Origin: Polytrichum commune
Lineage: Eukaryota; Streptophyta; Polytrichopsida; Polytrichales; Polytrichaceae
Length of the DNA: 64,000 bases
Direction of reading: 5' to 3'
NCBI GenBank assembly: GCA_950295325.1
Contig: OX485808.1
Location: 5,084,501 to 5,148,500, forward strand
Under the pieces are notes generated by a model that saw only the letters and a program-made list of their open reading frames with translations, had not been told where the DNA came from and made no database searches. A program made the translations under genes and the position numbers. Numbering within the stretch: the stretch's first letter is position 1; each line of letters opens with the position of its first letter. Below are positions 22,976-34,329 of this stretch, piece by piece.

Positions 22976-24976
22976 TTGTGTGTACAAATCAATTACTTTC
23001 TTTCACACATCTAAGTGTTACATTCATTAACCTATACTTGGGAGCTGCTTTCTCTAGTCTTTATGGGCAACTGTGCATATGTTGCTTCAAATTCACCTAC
23101 AAGGGGCATTTCCTCCATATGATTCACATGGTTAAATAGATTAATGATAAAAATTTACTTGAGAATATTCTTTCCTCCACTACCAAGTGACTCATTCAAG
23201 AAAATCCCCACCTCACGTGTTGTAGTGACTACTCTACTTGGAACTCATTTTTCTTACTTGCTAGACACAAATTTTCACACATTAGTTTAGATGCACCCAC
23301 AAGTGACACTCCCCCCCCCCCCTTTCGATTCGATTCACATGATTAAATGACTTACAACCAATTGTTTTCCCCAACCTCCGCTCAATCTAATGTCCTAAAC
23401 TAAAAAAACAAGGGAATGTGGCTTTATCTTAAAATGACATTAAAAAATAATTATTCTTAATTATTAGCTTTTTCCATATTGAACTGAAAATTTCACTAAG
23501 CATCCTGAGCTTTCAATAAGCTTCACCAAACCTTATCTATTAAATTCTCACATGCATCACTTGGGCCTATCACCACTCAAAGACAGTCTCCACAATGCTG
23601 TGTCCCATATTAGACAACAAAAGCCCATCTCTCATTGGGATCCACCCCCTATTGCCGTGGTTATGTCTATCCCCCCCTTAACCCCCACCAAAACCAAAAA
23701 AAAGTTTTCAAAGTGCTGCCCGAACTGCCCGCATGCTCCCCCTCTGTTTCTCCTTGAAAACAGGCACTTTCTCCCTCGAGCTAAGTTAAAGGTACGTAGC
23801 TTCTTCCGGCCACTTGCAAACGGCGCTTCCTTGTTAAGTTAGCTTCCTTATTCTCCCCACCATTTGCATCGCCCCTTCTTCCACTCCACACAACCCTAAA
23901 ATTCCACAATCTTCATTCCATCCCTGTGTCTCTTTCTCTCTTTCAATTCCATCTTTAAACTCACGCAACACTATTTTTCCTTAACCTATCTTATCATCCT
24001 CCCTTCTCTACCTTTCTTAGAATCTTTGCAATTCACTCCTCAAGCCTCTGCATTTTCGTGGACCTCTCTTCATTTCTGCTCAGGAAACCTTCTTTGCATT
24101 TGGAAATGCCGACTTGAACCATTGTATGTATTCTTCTCGCGGCATTTCCAATTTTGTTTCCATTTTACAGGTTCCTGTGAGCTTGAGGGAACCAGCTCTC
24201 TTCGTGGTCCTCTACTTTGGAGATTTGAAAGAAAAGAAATAAAAGATTTTAGTTCTTGGTTGTAGCGTTTTCGGCTTGGGTGAGTTGTGCGGAATTGCGT
24301 TGAAGCTTGGAGACTTCAGTGGAGATTTCTGTGAAAGACAGGTTGCTTTGGAAAAATATGAGACTTCTTGTATGAGACAAAAGGATAATGCGGATGGAGG
24401 ACATACATCATCTTGCTTAAGGCGCCATGGTATTGAAGTGAAGAAGTGGTTTTCTTTGCGGTGTTGAATGGTTGTGGACTTTTGCAAAGGCCGACGACTT
24501 TCGTTCCTCCTCCTCTTCTTTCGTCGAACTGCGAGTGTGATGAGGATATGTCGATGCAGACGCATGTGTGGAACTCCGTAATTCGGTACGCAGCGGGTTC
24601 TTTGGACGGCTGAGTTTTCTTTATGGTGATTTCATTTAAGCCTTGGGGATGCTTCGGTGTGAGGGCTTTGTGCACTTCTTCTTTTTTCACCTACTCTTTA
24701 GTGAGTGGGGAGCAACAGGCCCTCTTCTTTGGAGATATATCGTCATTATGTTCCCTTTGTCGCACATTCGTCCACATTCTTAGCAGCATCCTATGCGTGA
24801 TATGTGAAAGCTGATCTCAAACCCTGGAGTGAATATAAGGGATTGGTTTGATTCCTCCTCTCAACAATCTTCAGCTTTCCCACAGTTGTCACATTTCACT
24901 AAATTTCTATGGCGGGAAGTCTACTGTGACGGCAGGCGACTAATTTATAAGTTGACCATATGAACAATGTCAGGCG
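22976..24976 (+). promoter_or_regulatory. Upstream region and probable long leader of the three-B3 gene
   Basis: From about 23560 the sequence becomes pyrimidine-rich (23680-24060) and then more balanced in composition, in keeping with a promoter and 5' leader for the gene starting at 24977. Several small upstream open frames occur, including 24276-24467. Immediately before the chosen start, ATG codons at 24960 and 24967 lie in other frames. The one at 24967 opens a five-codon frame that stops at 24984, overlapping the main start. The transcription start cannot be placed from sequence alone. Confidence 0.35.
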
Positions 24977-24984
24977 ATGGCTGA
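24967..24984 (+). promoter_or_regulatory. Overlapping upstream ORF at the B3 gene start
   Basis: ATG TCA GGC GAT GGC TGA starts 10 bases before the main ATG in another frame and ends 8 bases inside the coding sequence. A further ATG at 24960, in a third frame, opens about 20 codons. Such overlapping upstream frames commonly lower translation of the main frame. That they are in the mature transcript is assumed. Confidence 0.4.
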
Positions 24985-27900
24985 AGAAGAAATTATCCGG
25001 CAATTTACGGTGTCTTTGATTGAGAGCAATCTACCAAGTTACGAAGGAACATGTTGGCTGGTACGTTTTTCTTGAGGATGTTATGTTAGTATGGTTGTTG
25101 GTCTCTTACAGCGTGTTTTTGGGCTTCATCCACATTCTTAGGGTTTCTCACGTATATCCAGCATGCTTGTTATAAGGTTGTAAGACCGTTGCAGATTGAA
25201 TTTGTGAAGTCGTGCAGCATGTAATTATTTCCTTAGCATGCATTCCTGTTGGTTTTTTTTCTTCTGTTCCTTAGTTGCGATTCTTTAAACCCTTGGGATC
25301 TATTCTTTCACTCTGACCTCTACAACGTGGATCTTACTGTTTCTTGGGGTTTAGGAGATCATTGAAGCATTCATAGCAGAGCATAGGGACAGAGTAGCAA
25401 ACAATGCGGTTTTCTATCTTGAAGGGCCCAGTGGACAGTCCTGGGACGTGCAAATTGAACAAGGAGACTCTGTGAATCAACTGGGGTTTAAAGAAGGATG
25501 GAGGCAATTTGCATATGATCACAAACTGGAACAGTGTGACTCTCTCTCATTCCTTCTTCACGAAAGGGAGAGCAGGTTTATCGTGGATGTTTTCGATGAA
25601 CACGGTGTACCAAAACAGAGCGCACTCTGCGCTGTCCATAATGGACTTCCCAGCGGTCTTAGAGACACTCCCTCTCCCACAAAGGAAGCCTTTTTGGCAA
25701 ACAAGAAGGCACAAGTTATATCAGCAGCCAAGGAGGCTGCAGAAGCATTTGCAGCTGCTTCAGACAGCCCTACCTATATGATACAAATGGGTCCAAGGTC
25801 AATCGTGCGGTCGTCCTTGGTGAGTTTGGAACACCTTCTGCCTTGTCCCATTTTGTTGTGGACCTTCTTTATCTCCTTTTCTTTGAGCTACTCTTCAGAG
25901 CAAGCCCTCCGGTTGCTTTATCCATATCCATAAATACTTCTGTATCCATCCACTTTTTGCTTTGTGAATGCGGATGCAGGTACATTCACCCACTGGTTGC
26001 CACATCCATTACTTTTTGGATATCTCTTTGTCTTGCCAAAAGACATGGTAAAGAGCTCAGTGTTCAAGTACCCTAAACTGTTTTAGGTGAATAAATCACT
26101 TTTAGGTGGAAATTCGAAGAGGAAAATAGGCTCATTGATTGCTTGTCTCATTATGTTTGTGAAGAGTTTGCAATGGCAAGAAATGGGCTCAATATGTTGG
26201 AAAAAGTGGATGGCTGCATCCACTTTCTGCATTGATTTGTGGATACTGTGATATGTGGGGGCAATCTTAACATGTTTTCCAACATGATATCCACTTCTCA
26301 TCCATAATAAATGATTATGGATATGGATACTGCAATTGGTGGGCTTGCTCTTATCTTGCTCAATTTATAAGATCAATCTCTTATTGTGCATCTGTTGTTG
26401 TCTGTGCAGTACATAAATGCTCAGTGCTCCAAGGCCTGGATGCCCAAAGCACAATATAAGACAGTCACAGTTGTAGACACTTATGGAAAAGAGTGGCCCA
26501 TGTTCTGGTCCAAAGTTTCAGGTGATACATTTGGTCTTGGTTCTGGGTGGAAGGACTTTGCATTGCATCACAGGGTGAAGATTGGAGATGTTTGCTTGCT
26601 GGAGTTAGTGGAGGTGGATAAAAGACTGAGGATTTATGTCTTCAGGGACAAAGAGTCCACGGAAGATATTGGAGAGGGAGAAGAAAAACTCCAGGTAAGC
26701 AGGAAGAGAAAAGTGGATTTAGAACAATTGCACCTACGTTACTCAAAGTCGTACAAAAACGTCCTTGGAAGGAAGACCTCTCTTGTTGCAGATGTGGAGA
26801 GCCCCAGCTTTCAGAGGCCTTTTGTGAAAGCTCCAAGGTCGAAGAGGGTATGCAAGAGGAATATAAGTTTCACAATGGATTCCTTCCTGGGTGAAGAGTT
26901 TGAGTGGCAGGATTATAAGGAAGAGAAGAGGGCATTGATCCAAACAAAAGGTTCATCATCACAAATTTTAGCAGAGCAACTGTCTACAAACTGTACACCA
27001 GCAGCGACTCTCTCTTGCCAGACCACCGTTGAAACTGTGAGGTCACAGTCCCTGAATGATTTAATGTCGAGCTCTGCTGGCAATGAAGAAGTTGGACAGG
27101 AGCCAACTACTTCAAATGTGGTTTTGACAGGTGATTCTGAATTGCTAAGCCGACCTGTAAAAGATTCTATAACAGAGAAACCTTTGAACGAAAGCCTAGA
27201 CATTCTAGGAAGCACTTATGGAGCTCCGAGAGAGAATCAGTTAAGCTCTGCTTGCACGTTGTCAGCACAGGGTAGGAAAAGGTCTCGGAAGAATTTTATT
27301 CCTAAAAGAGTTCCTCAGATGGAGAAAGAGGCTTCTGATCTCAAGGGAAGTCATATATCAGAAAAGGAGAAGACCTTATTGGATGCCAAGACTGGGGAAA
27401 GTGTAACTGAAATCTCCAGGGCTATGAAAGCAGCAAGTGGTTTGGCTACTAAGAATTCAAGCTTTACACTATGCATGTCTGCTGGTGATTGGAGGTCAAA
27501 GCTGGTGAGTGAGGACCTGAATCTAACTATTTGTCTCTTAGCTCAATTTGCATCCTAACTGCTATGTTGCTAGCGGAAATTATATGGGAACAATGGGTGA
27601 TCAAGTTGCCCTGGATATAGCAACTTGTTAGAAAGAGTCCACCTCTTAGTTGAGGCAGGAGCCTGTGGGTGGGCGAAGAGACTCTATAATCATGCTAGTG
27701 TTGGCAAACATAGGCATTTTCTTTTTTTCTTTTTTTCTTTTTTTTGGAAATATGCACTGCTAGGTTGATGCCTGACAGGTCTCTTAATATGTTGTCAAGA
27801 GAATACAGTTGGTAGACTTCCATTAAGTTGCTGGATATGCTGGGTACTGTCTTTGGACTTCTGATCTGATGGGCCTAGTCATCTTTGCAATTCAATTGTA

Positions 27901-28552
27901 AATATGTTTTCTTTTTCAAGCAATCCACAGAGGGACCAGATAAAGACACTGGTTTGTGTTGTTGAAACAGGTGCTACCACATGAGTTTCTAAGGGATCGG
28001 GTCAAACTAGAGTCGATTGCACTAATCATCCTTGTGGATGCCTGCAACAAACACTGGGGTGTCACATTGAGATCTCTGGTGCAGGATGGAGTGCCATTTT
28101 TATGTCTGCATGAAGGATGGAAGAGTTTTGTAGCAGCTCATGCACTTCAAGAGGGTGATGTTTGTGTCTTTGAGCTAATTGATGCGGTTGACATCACTTT
28201 TCAGATTCATATTTGTCGGCTTGCAGAAGTTACAAAGGCTCCTCAGCTGAAGATTGCAGATTCTTGTCACATGGAAGCAAAGTGTGATCGAGATCTCAAT
28301 CCTGCTATCGCTTCCAAAGAGAATGCGAGCATGGAGCTTAAAATCACCATACCAGGTGCTTGTACAACAGTTTATGGACGCTCTAAGCAAGAGAGTTGGA
28401 GTGAACCACATTCTAAGGTGAAATGTTCCCGAACAGGTGCCGCAGCACAAAATTTTCTCTACAGTCTCCAGAAATTGAGGGCGGACCGAAGTCGCAAAGA
28501 GAGGGAAGCTGCTGCAAAAAGAGCACCCTTACCTGATAATATGGACCAGTAA
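24977..28552 (+). CDS. Triple-B3-domain protein (REM/VRN1-like), four coding exons
   Basis: Predicted exons are 24977-25060, 25355-25819, 26410-27504 and 27971-28552, joined by phase-0 GT-AG introns (donors CTG|GTACGT, TTG|GTGAGT, CTG|GTGAGT), giving about 741 residues. B3 domain 1 covers about residues 8-108 (FTVSLIESNL, FYLEGPSGQSWDV, GFKEGWRQFAYDH). Domain 2 covers about 168-262 (TYMIQMGPRS, GSGWKDFALHHRV). Domain 3 covers about 535-632 (SFTLCMSAGDW, HEGWKSFVAAHALQEGDVC). The alanine-rich AAKEAAEAFAAASDSP before domain 2 is typical of REM16-like proteins. Basic patches near residues 280 (SRKRKVD) and 470 (GRKRSRK) could be nuclear signals. The start was chosen as the ATG just before the first beta-strand, with a good gATGG context. 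B3 proteins of this group bind DNA, often non-specifically, and act in development; the role here is unknown. Confidence 0.9.
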
Positions 28553-29210
28553 TGTCCTTTGGAGCTAACCAGTCAAGCATTGCTCAACATTAGACAATTT
28601 TGTAACCTTAGGATCTGGGGGTTGATGTCATTGTCAACCTTAAAACATGTTTACAATTGATCAAGCTTTTAGGGTAGAGCAGACAATTTTTTCCAGAGAA
28701 TCTTGTGTATCATGGTGCTGGATAGATGAAGTCAATACTTCTGATTACACCAGCTGCTGTTCTACCAGGTAGAAAACTTAGTTGTAACATAAACATTGAC
28801 ATGACACGTCAGCTGGAATTCTATTCCTTGTGTGTCAATATTTTGAAACTGTATGGAAGCAGTTCAAGTGTAGAGTCGGAATTCAAACAGTGCTACATTC
28901 TCATGGACTGTATATGAGTTTCATTTTATGATGTTTCATTCTCATTGATTGTATCTGAGAAATTTTCCCAATCATAAGTGGCTGTATGTAAATCTTGAGT
29001 ACCCTTCATAAGATTCACATTTTAGTGGAGGGTTGTCATGCTCTGGCTATCTCATATCTAGATAGAAGAGTTTTTGCAAGTAGTCCAGCTATCTGCCATG
29101 CTTGGCACTTTGGTAACGAACTGTTAAGCAGCAAAATCTATTGACCAAGAGCTTCTGGAATGTATGTCCTCAGACCATGTTTTGAAAGCAAGAGCAAAAG
29201 GGTTTCAATA
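28553..29210. other. 3' flank of the B3 gene
   Basis: No second gene. Probable 3' untranslated and intergenic sequence, T-rich; I see no canonical AATAAA in the first few hundred bases. Confidence 0.4.
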
Positions 29211-29569
29211 GAGTAATCCTTAATGTCTTTCAAAAATAGCATAATTTGGTAGGGAGTTTTGCCTCACTCGTGGCATTTTATAATTAATTAGTGTTTAAGT
29301 GGTGTTGGAACCCTCAATTTTTTAGTGAAAAAAAGGGAGATGTTTGACTTCAGCCAAAAGATGGCTATAGAAATGAACTTCAACTTTCAAGAGCACCATA
29401 TTAGGTACCTAGAAAAGTTTGCCTTTCAAAGTCAAATGCTGCTCCTTCATTTCATTAAAATTAGGGGATTTGAGTCCCGACACCACTCCTTAGAAATTTA
29501 AATGTCAAAAGTGAGTCAAAACTCCCTACCAAACCAAGAGTTTTTGAGAGACTCTAATTCAAATAACTC
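29211..29569. mobile_element. Foldback MITE, TA family, complete copy (359 bp)
   Basis: The left end GAGTAATCCTTAATGTCTTT and the right end agactctaattcaaataactc are inverted copies, with TA at 29209-29210 and 29570-29571. Inward, taatttggtagggagttttg pairs with aaaactccctaccaaacc, and ttcagccaaaagatggctat begins the inner arm. Most of the element is one long imperfect hairpin without coding capacity. It is diverged from the copy at 34799-35181 but shares its ends. Confidence 0.85.
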
Positions 29570-29571
29570 TA

Positions 29572-30592
29572 ATGTGAACTCATTTTCACACCAATACATT
29601 TCTTGGATTCATGAGCTCTTGCATGCCATTTCAGAATCACAAGTTCGCAACTTATAATACATGGTATGGAGAAAGGGGTTAAACACATTAGAACCTTCTG
29701 TTGTATGATTTGAGTGGGACGGAAATGCCCATGTGCATCTACTAAGCTAACAATGTGTGATTTTTTTTAATCTTGCGCTTAGTAGCGGCCAAGTAAGAAC
29801 ATAGGTTATATAAACTCATATTAGAAACAAACAGATGATTTCCAAAACTTGCTTCATATTGCTCAATTATAGACCACACAAAAACATGACTTGTTAAAAA
29901 ACATTCTTGCAACCTTGAGACCTAAAACCCAATCTTGGAAACCCTAGTACATTGGCCCTGACCTGGAAGACAACTGCAACATTGAACATTAAGGACAATG
30001 CTATTCAAGATGTAGGTAGAGCTCACCATGACATTCATCACAAAAGCCAGTTAAGATGCTTAGTATGGCAAACACTTGAGGATATCCTGCACTAGGGCTT
30101 CAATTACGCATCCCTCATTGCAAGCCACAACTTAACAAATCCTTTACAATTTATTTCTACTTTTCTTTTTGTGAATTCTACTTTGTCACTTGACATGTTG
30201 TACAAGAAAATGCTCTATCATTCACCTAAATCTCAAAGGAAATTGCACAAAAGATTCATTGGAAACAAGGTCAAGTAGGCTTTTTGTTACCAATTTTCTA
30301 AAATGTGCAACACAACACACCCTAGAAAAATAGCAACGTACAATTACCAAGAGGGGGCACTCCCTTGTAGAGATATGAACCACATGAGACAGATGGATAT
30401 TTTTCAAAGGGCTATGATATAATGCGCCCATTTTCAAGGGATATTTTGCATATATGATGAGCATTCTTTGGAATATATCCATTATATTCCCACAATGAAT
30501 TTTCAATATCCTAAATTTTCTTGAGGATTTTATAATTTTTTCTTTGAAGCATTAAAAGAAACCTTATCCCCTCGCCGGTTCCCTCTTGACAA
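29572..30592. other. Intergenic, no supported gene
   Basis: AT-rich sequence between the MITE and the 3' end of the CHCH gene. An open frame at 30222-30506 (-) has no recognisable motif. Confidence 0.45.
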
Positions 30593-31021
30593 TCACCAAC
30601 CTGAATTACTTTGGTTTTGAGGTGTAGGCGACTTGCGGCACTCATTCAACATATCAACATAGAATTGGCACTTGCCTATATCATTGGAATTCGCATTCAA
30701 GCAATCTTGGAAGGCTTTTGCTTGGTTTTGACATGCATCTTGACTTGTGGACGTGGTGCCTGAAGTCGTGGTCTGTCCCACTTGCACATGCTCGTGTTGG
30801 ACGGTGCGAGGTCCCATCACAGAGTCGACAGCGCGATGCGCCACTGCACTCCCTGTTCCAAAAGCCACACCTTGCGCTATAGTGCTAGCCAAACCTGCCA
30901 CCATGCCTCCTCCTCCTTGTTGTTGTTGCATCGGCGCGGGCGGTGGCGGTCTGCTTACAGGTGCGGGCGGTGGAGCTCTCATCGCAGGACGTGATGAGCG
31001 TCCTGAGCGGTTACGAGGCAT
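30593..31021 (-). CDS. Twin-CX9C (CHCH) mitochondrial protein, CHCHD2/CHCHD10/Mix17-like
   Basis: This 142-residue protein opens MPRNRSGRSSRPAMRAPPPA, a basic and proline-rich N-terminus suited to mitochondrial targeting. It continues with a QQQQ-GGGG linker, a glycine/alanine-rich hydrophobic segment at about 39-70 (GLASTIAQGVAFGTGSAVAH) and a C-terminal CHCH domain with two CX9C pairs at Cys97/Cys107 and Cys118/Cys128. This order is characteristic of the CHCHD2/CHCHD10/Mix17 family, small proteins oxidised in the intermembrane space by the Mia40 pathway and linked to respiration and cristae. The ATG at 31021 is the first in frame. The gene is uninterrupted; whether it is a retrocopy cannot be told, and no poly(A) remnant is obvious. 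It is convergent with the three-B3 gene. Confidence 0.92.
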   Translation of the reverse strand: MPRNRSGRSSRPAMRAPPPAPVSRPPPPAPMQQQQGGGGMVAGLASTIAQGVAFGTGSAVAHRAVDSVMGPRTVQHEHVQVGQTTTSGTTSTSQDACQNQAKAFQDCLNANSNDIGKCQFYVDMLNECRKSPTPQNQSNSGW

Positions 31022-32449
31022 GATGCTTGAATTTAACCTAAACGTCAATTTTTAACCACACGGGACTTTACAAATTTGTGGGAAAATAAATGCCCAACAA
31101 CACTAGCCACAAAGACGACAAACCACTATAATGTGGGGAATACACTTGTGGTGGTAAACCTTTCATTCAGAGTCCTTATTGCACACAGAAGCAAATTCAC
31201 TACACCATTGATGCAGAGAACATATATTTTCTTCTCGCATACACACATCCACACACACAGTAAACCTCGTCTAGGTAACTCAATTGATGTCGAGAAATTC
31301 TAAGAAATCTCTCTTCATGAATTGTGCCATTCGAAGCGGTGGCGAAATGACGAGACTCTTGAAAACGTTGTTGAAAAATCTGGAGTCTGAATTGGATAAT
31401 GGAATGCAAATGGTGAAGAGGAAAGGATTGAAAAATGGCAAGAGGTGCATATTAGGCCAGAGAACGAGTGGGTCTGTGTGGCCATGTGGACATGCCACAT
31501 GGGTTTGGACATCCACCTGGACAATGGCATCCCTTAGTATGGTGTATAATGCACATGGTGATGCTAATGGTGGTATACATGGGATTCTGTGTAAGGGAAT
31601 GCACTTACGGCACTTGAGCCTAAAAGCTATACGTCCAAAAGCTTTTTTCGATTTTAGGTAGGTTAAATAGCTTGGAAAAATTGCAAGAAAAATTCTATAG
31701 ATCTGAAAATTTATAAAACGTCTACATGTGTGTGTGTATATATATATATAAATAAATAAATTCCTCCAAAAAACAATAATTTGATATGCAACGTACATAA
31801 ATTTGTAAAGTCATTGTAGGAAATGAGCCTTTTACTATCCACTAGGGGGGGGGGGTCCATTGATGTTGGATTGGAAGGTGAGAATCATCACAAATTGGCC
31901 TTATTGCGGGTGAGAGTATTCTATTGAATGAAGATGTTGTCTCCCTATTATTGCAATCTCTAAATTCAAGCTTTACCCACCCTCATTTCTTCAACTCTTT
32001 GATTCTTCAAGTTTGCAATTCCTAATATGCTCTCTCCCTCATCTGTAATTCCACATATTGGCCAAGCATATCTCAAGTTGGACACTCTCATGGCGATGAA
32101 ATTGGGTAATTTCTTAGTTGCAATTCATTCCATCTAATGTGCAATTTTTTATTTTGTTTTTTGGACTTTTGTTGCATTTTATGTCACAACTCAAGCGATC
32201 TTAACAAAAATACTTTCATTGAATCCTTCAAACGAAATTTGGTCGCTTATGTGATGATTGTTGATATTTGTTTTGTAATAGTAAATAGGGATCTATGAAT
32301 GTAGCACCTTGCCTCGTTTATGTAATCCTGCCTTGTTTTATTTTACTTTTGTGGGTTTTTTTGCTTTCACACTTACTTCTTCTTTTCTTTTTAATTTTTT
32401 TTTTAATAGGAATTGGGTTCCTTGTAGAATGTTCTAGGAATTAGAACTT
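31022..32449. other. Upstream of the CHCH gene; no other supported gene
   Basis: It includes the CHCH promoter side. A 125-codon frame at 31284-31661 (+) has no family motif, and overlapping frames on the other strand are as long. A (TG/TA)n tract lies at 31727-31750 and a G run at 31845-31854. Confidence 0.4.
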
Positions 32450-33015
32450 GTTACAAAAATTTCTCAAGCGGGTTAGGACATTCAGACGTGAATTGACATT
32501 CGGACATTCCTTGAGATTTTTGGGTATGTGTTAGGGTGGGGAAGAATTTATCCTTGAAAAGAATATTTTGTGCTTGGATAAATGCTTCGAATGTGGTGGG
32601 TTTTAGTTTTTGATTTGTTTAGGAAGCCGGTAAGCGTGCACTTGGATAAGTTGAGGTCAAGATGGGACAATTCTAAATATTTTGTAGCTTATTGATTTGT
32701 AGTTGAATTTGAGTAATATTATCTGTGATGATGGCTAGGTCATCTGCAGATGATGTGGTGTTGCATGTTGTTGTAGATGTGAAGTGGTAGCCAATGTTGT
32801 TTTTTTCAAGCCACTGTAAGAGGGGATCTAGGAAGATAATGAATAGGTAGGGGCTCGGTGTGTCTCTTTGGATGAAACCTCTATTAATTTAAATTGATGG
32901 GGTTGCATTGAAGTGGCTACTGTGGAAAAAACTGGTGGAGTTTTTGTAAATGTTTCCTATTAGTTATATTGTGTCTTTGGGGTACCCTAAGTCTTCCATT
33001 AGTGCTAATAGTCAA
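32450..33015 (-). pseudogene. LINE (non-LTR) reverse-transcriptase remnant
   Basis: On the reverse strand the frames read ALMEDLGYPKDTI, then IGNIYKNSTSFFHSSHFNAT, then RGFIQRDTPSPYLFIIFLDP, LLQWLEKNNIGYHF and SSADDLAIITDNITQIQLQI, then HLDLNLSKCTLTGF and FIQAQNILFKDKFFP. These are the fingers/palm blocks of a plant non-LTR retrotransposon reverse transcriptase, including the catalytic F/YADD box, present here as SADD. Stops and at least two frameshifts break it, and neither the endonuclease nor the 3' end of the element is visible. It is an old 5'- and 3'-truncated insertion. Confidence 0.85.
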
Positions 33016-33465
33016 GTTTTGAAAATAATTAAGTGAAATTTTAAATTTTCAGATAGGTTAAGTAGACATCAAGTCCCAATTGCCATTGCACAAATACAAC
33101 CACATTGATCATGAATTTGAAACAAAGGTACTATTTTATGTATATTTTATGTGAAGGAGGTTTCAAAGTGAGGCGGTGGCAATGCAAAGACATGTCATGC
33201 CATGCTCGAACCTTCATTTTCCATTGCACGTTAACACCTCAAATCCTCAATTCATTGTGAGGATTAATCAAAACTAATCACATGAATTTTTCTTCGCCTT
33301 CCCAACAGATTAAGTGAAGCAAAGCTCAACAGAACGCACCCCACACAGGTCACTCCCAAACTTTGATAAATTGAACATGTATACAATTCTAATTGCAAAA
33401 GAAAATTGTCACTTGAGTAGATTCTATGTAGTGCCTCAAAAGAGAAACTATTCCTTTAGAACATG
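33016..33465. other. Intergenic, no supported gene
   Basis: AT-rich; nothing recognisable. Confidence 0.4.
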
Positions 33466-33735
33466 CTACAAGTATGTTTTAAGGTAGTCAACTAATTTGC
33501 TGGACGAAAGCCACTCCAAGGAGCAAAAGAAAGAAACACAACTAGGCTCCAATATTGCCACCGGTGTGAATTGTGTTGTTGCTTCATTTTCAAGTTGGTC
33601 TAAGTCCATATTTAATCCCAAAATAGACATTACAAGAAGTAGAGGGTCCCCAAAGACTATTGCCTCCTTTTGAAGGTGAACACCTTGAACGGGCGTGAAC
33701 AATCCAACTGGCACTTGTCTCCTCCCAAAGGCCAA
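33466..33735 (-). other. Open frame of unknown nature, overlapping a dispersed repeat
   Basis: An 89-codon reverse-strand frame contains FGRRQVPVGLFTPVQGVHLQ and LENEATTQFTPVAILEP. The latter part (about 33525-33610) is repeated at 21905-21985 with the frame poorly kept, so the frame probably belongs to a transposable element rather than a cellular gene. I do not recognise the family. Confidence 0.3.
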
Positions 33736-33809
33736 GCCCCTAGGTTCCCTTGAAAATATCTATGTGAACTTGGATACCTCCACTATGCTTGGGTGGATCA
33801 TAGGCGGTA

Positions 33810-33928
33810 GGGTGCACTAGAAATCAAGTGCTAGGAAGGTCACCCATCCAAGTACTATTCCGGGCCTTAGGCGGCTTGACCTTGAGGTTCAAATGGGACC
33901 CGGGTTTAAGGCCTTGGGTGTAGGCCAC
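33810..33928 (-). pseudogene. Diverged 5S rRNA-like sequence (possible Cassandra-type LTR piece)
   Basis: Read on the reverse strand, this stretch follows the plant 5S rRNA layout over its whole length of about 119 bases. The most conserved part is AGTACTTGGATGGGTGACC, the intermediate element and C box of the internal RNA polymerase III promoter. GGGTCCCATTTGAACCTCAA stands where GGATCCCATCAGAACTCCGA is expected, and GTGCACCC where the 5S molecule ends. Many substitutions in the first third and around the A box make it non-functional as rRNA. Cassandra TRIM retrotransposons carry such 5S-derived sequence in their LTRs, which is an alternative to a plain pseudogene; no second LTR was found. 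Confidence 0.75.
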
Positions 33929-34329
33929 TCTTCCGGGAAGCATATGGAACAGAGCCAAACACAAGATAGATATGATAATTATAGAAAATAAACAAATAGA
34001 TAAAAAGCTAGAATTGGGGAAATGAGAAAGATGTCATGAAAATTGACAGACAAAACTTGTCAATGTGAGCTTGGTTTTATTGCACCCTCATTTCTCAAAA
34101 CATATTAGGACAATTTGCAAAGCCGATTTCAGAATGGAAGACTCCTGTCATAATATGTTTATGACATATTATAATTTTTATCACCATAATTAATGTTTAT
34201 CACCATAATTAACATGACCAGAAGAACCATATAGTGGCACCACTTTTCAGCATGTAGACTCCTGTCAAAGATGAAAGCCATGACAGATAACATGTTCAAC
34301 CTATGTTGAACACCTTGTTGGAATTTACT
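33929..34329. other. 3' flank of the GST gene
   Basis: No gene. A short direct repeat (tttatcaccataattaa) occurs twice at 34178-34214. Confidence 0.4.

Noticed and set aside
24276-24690. Protein-coding frames on both strands upstream of the B3 gene
   Set aside because: Neither shows a domain; the region fits a long leader or promoter, and the forward frame is at most an upstream ORF.
31284-31661. 125-codon forward frame divergent from the CHCH gene
   Set aside because: No recognisable motif; an equally long frame exists on the opposite strand, as expected by chance.
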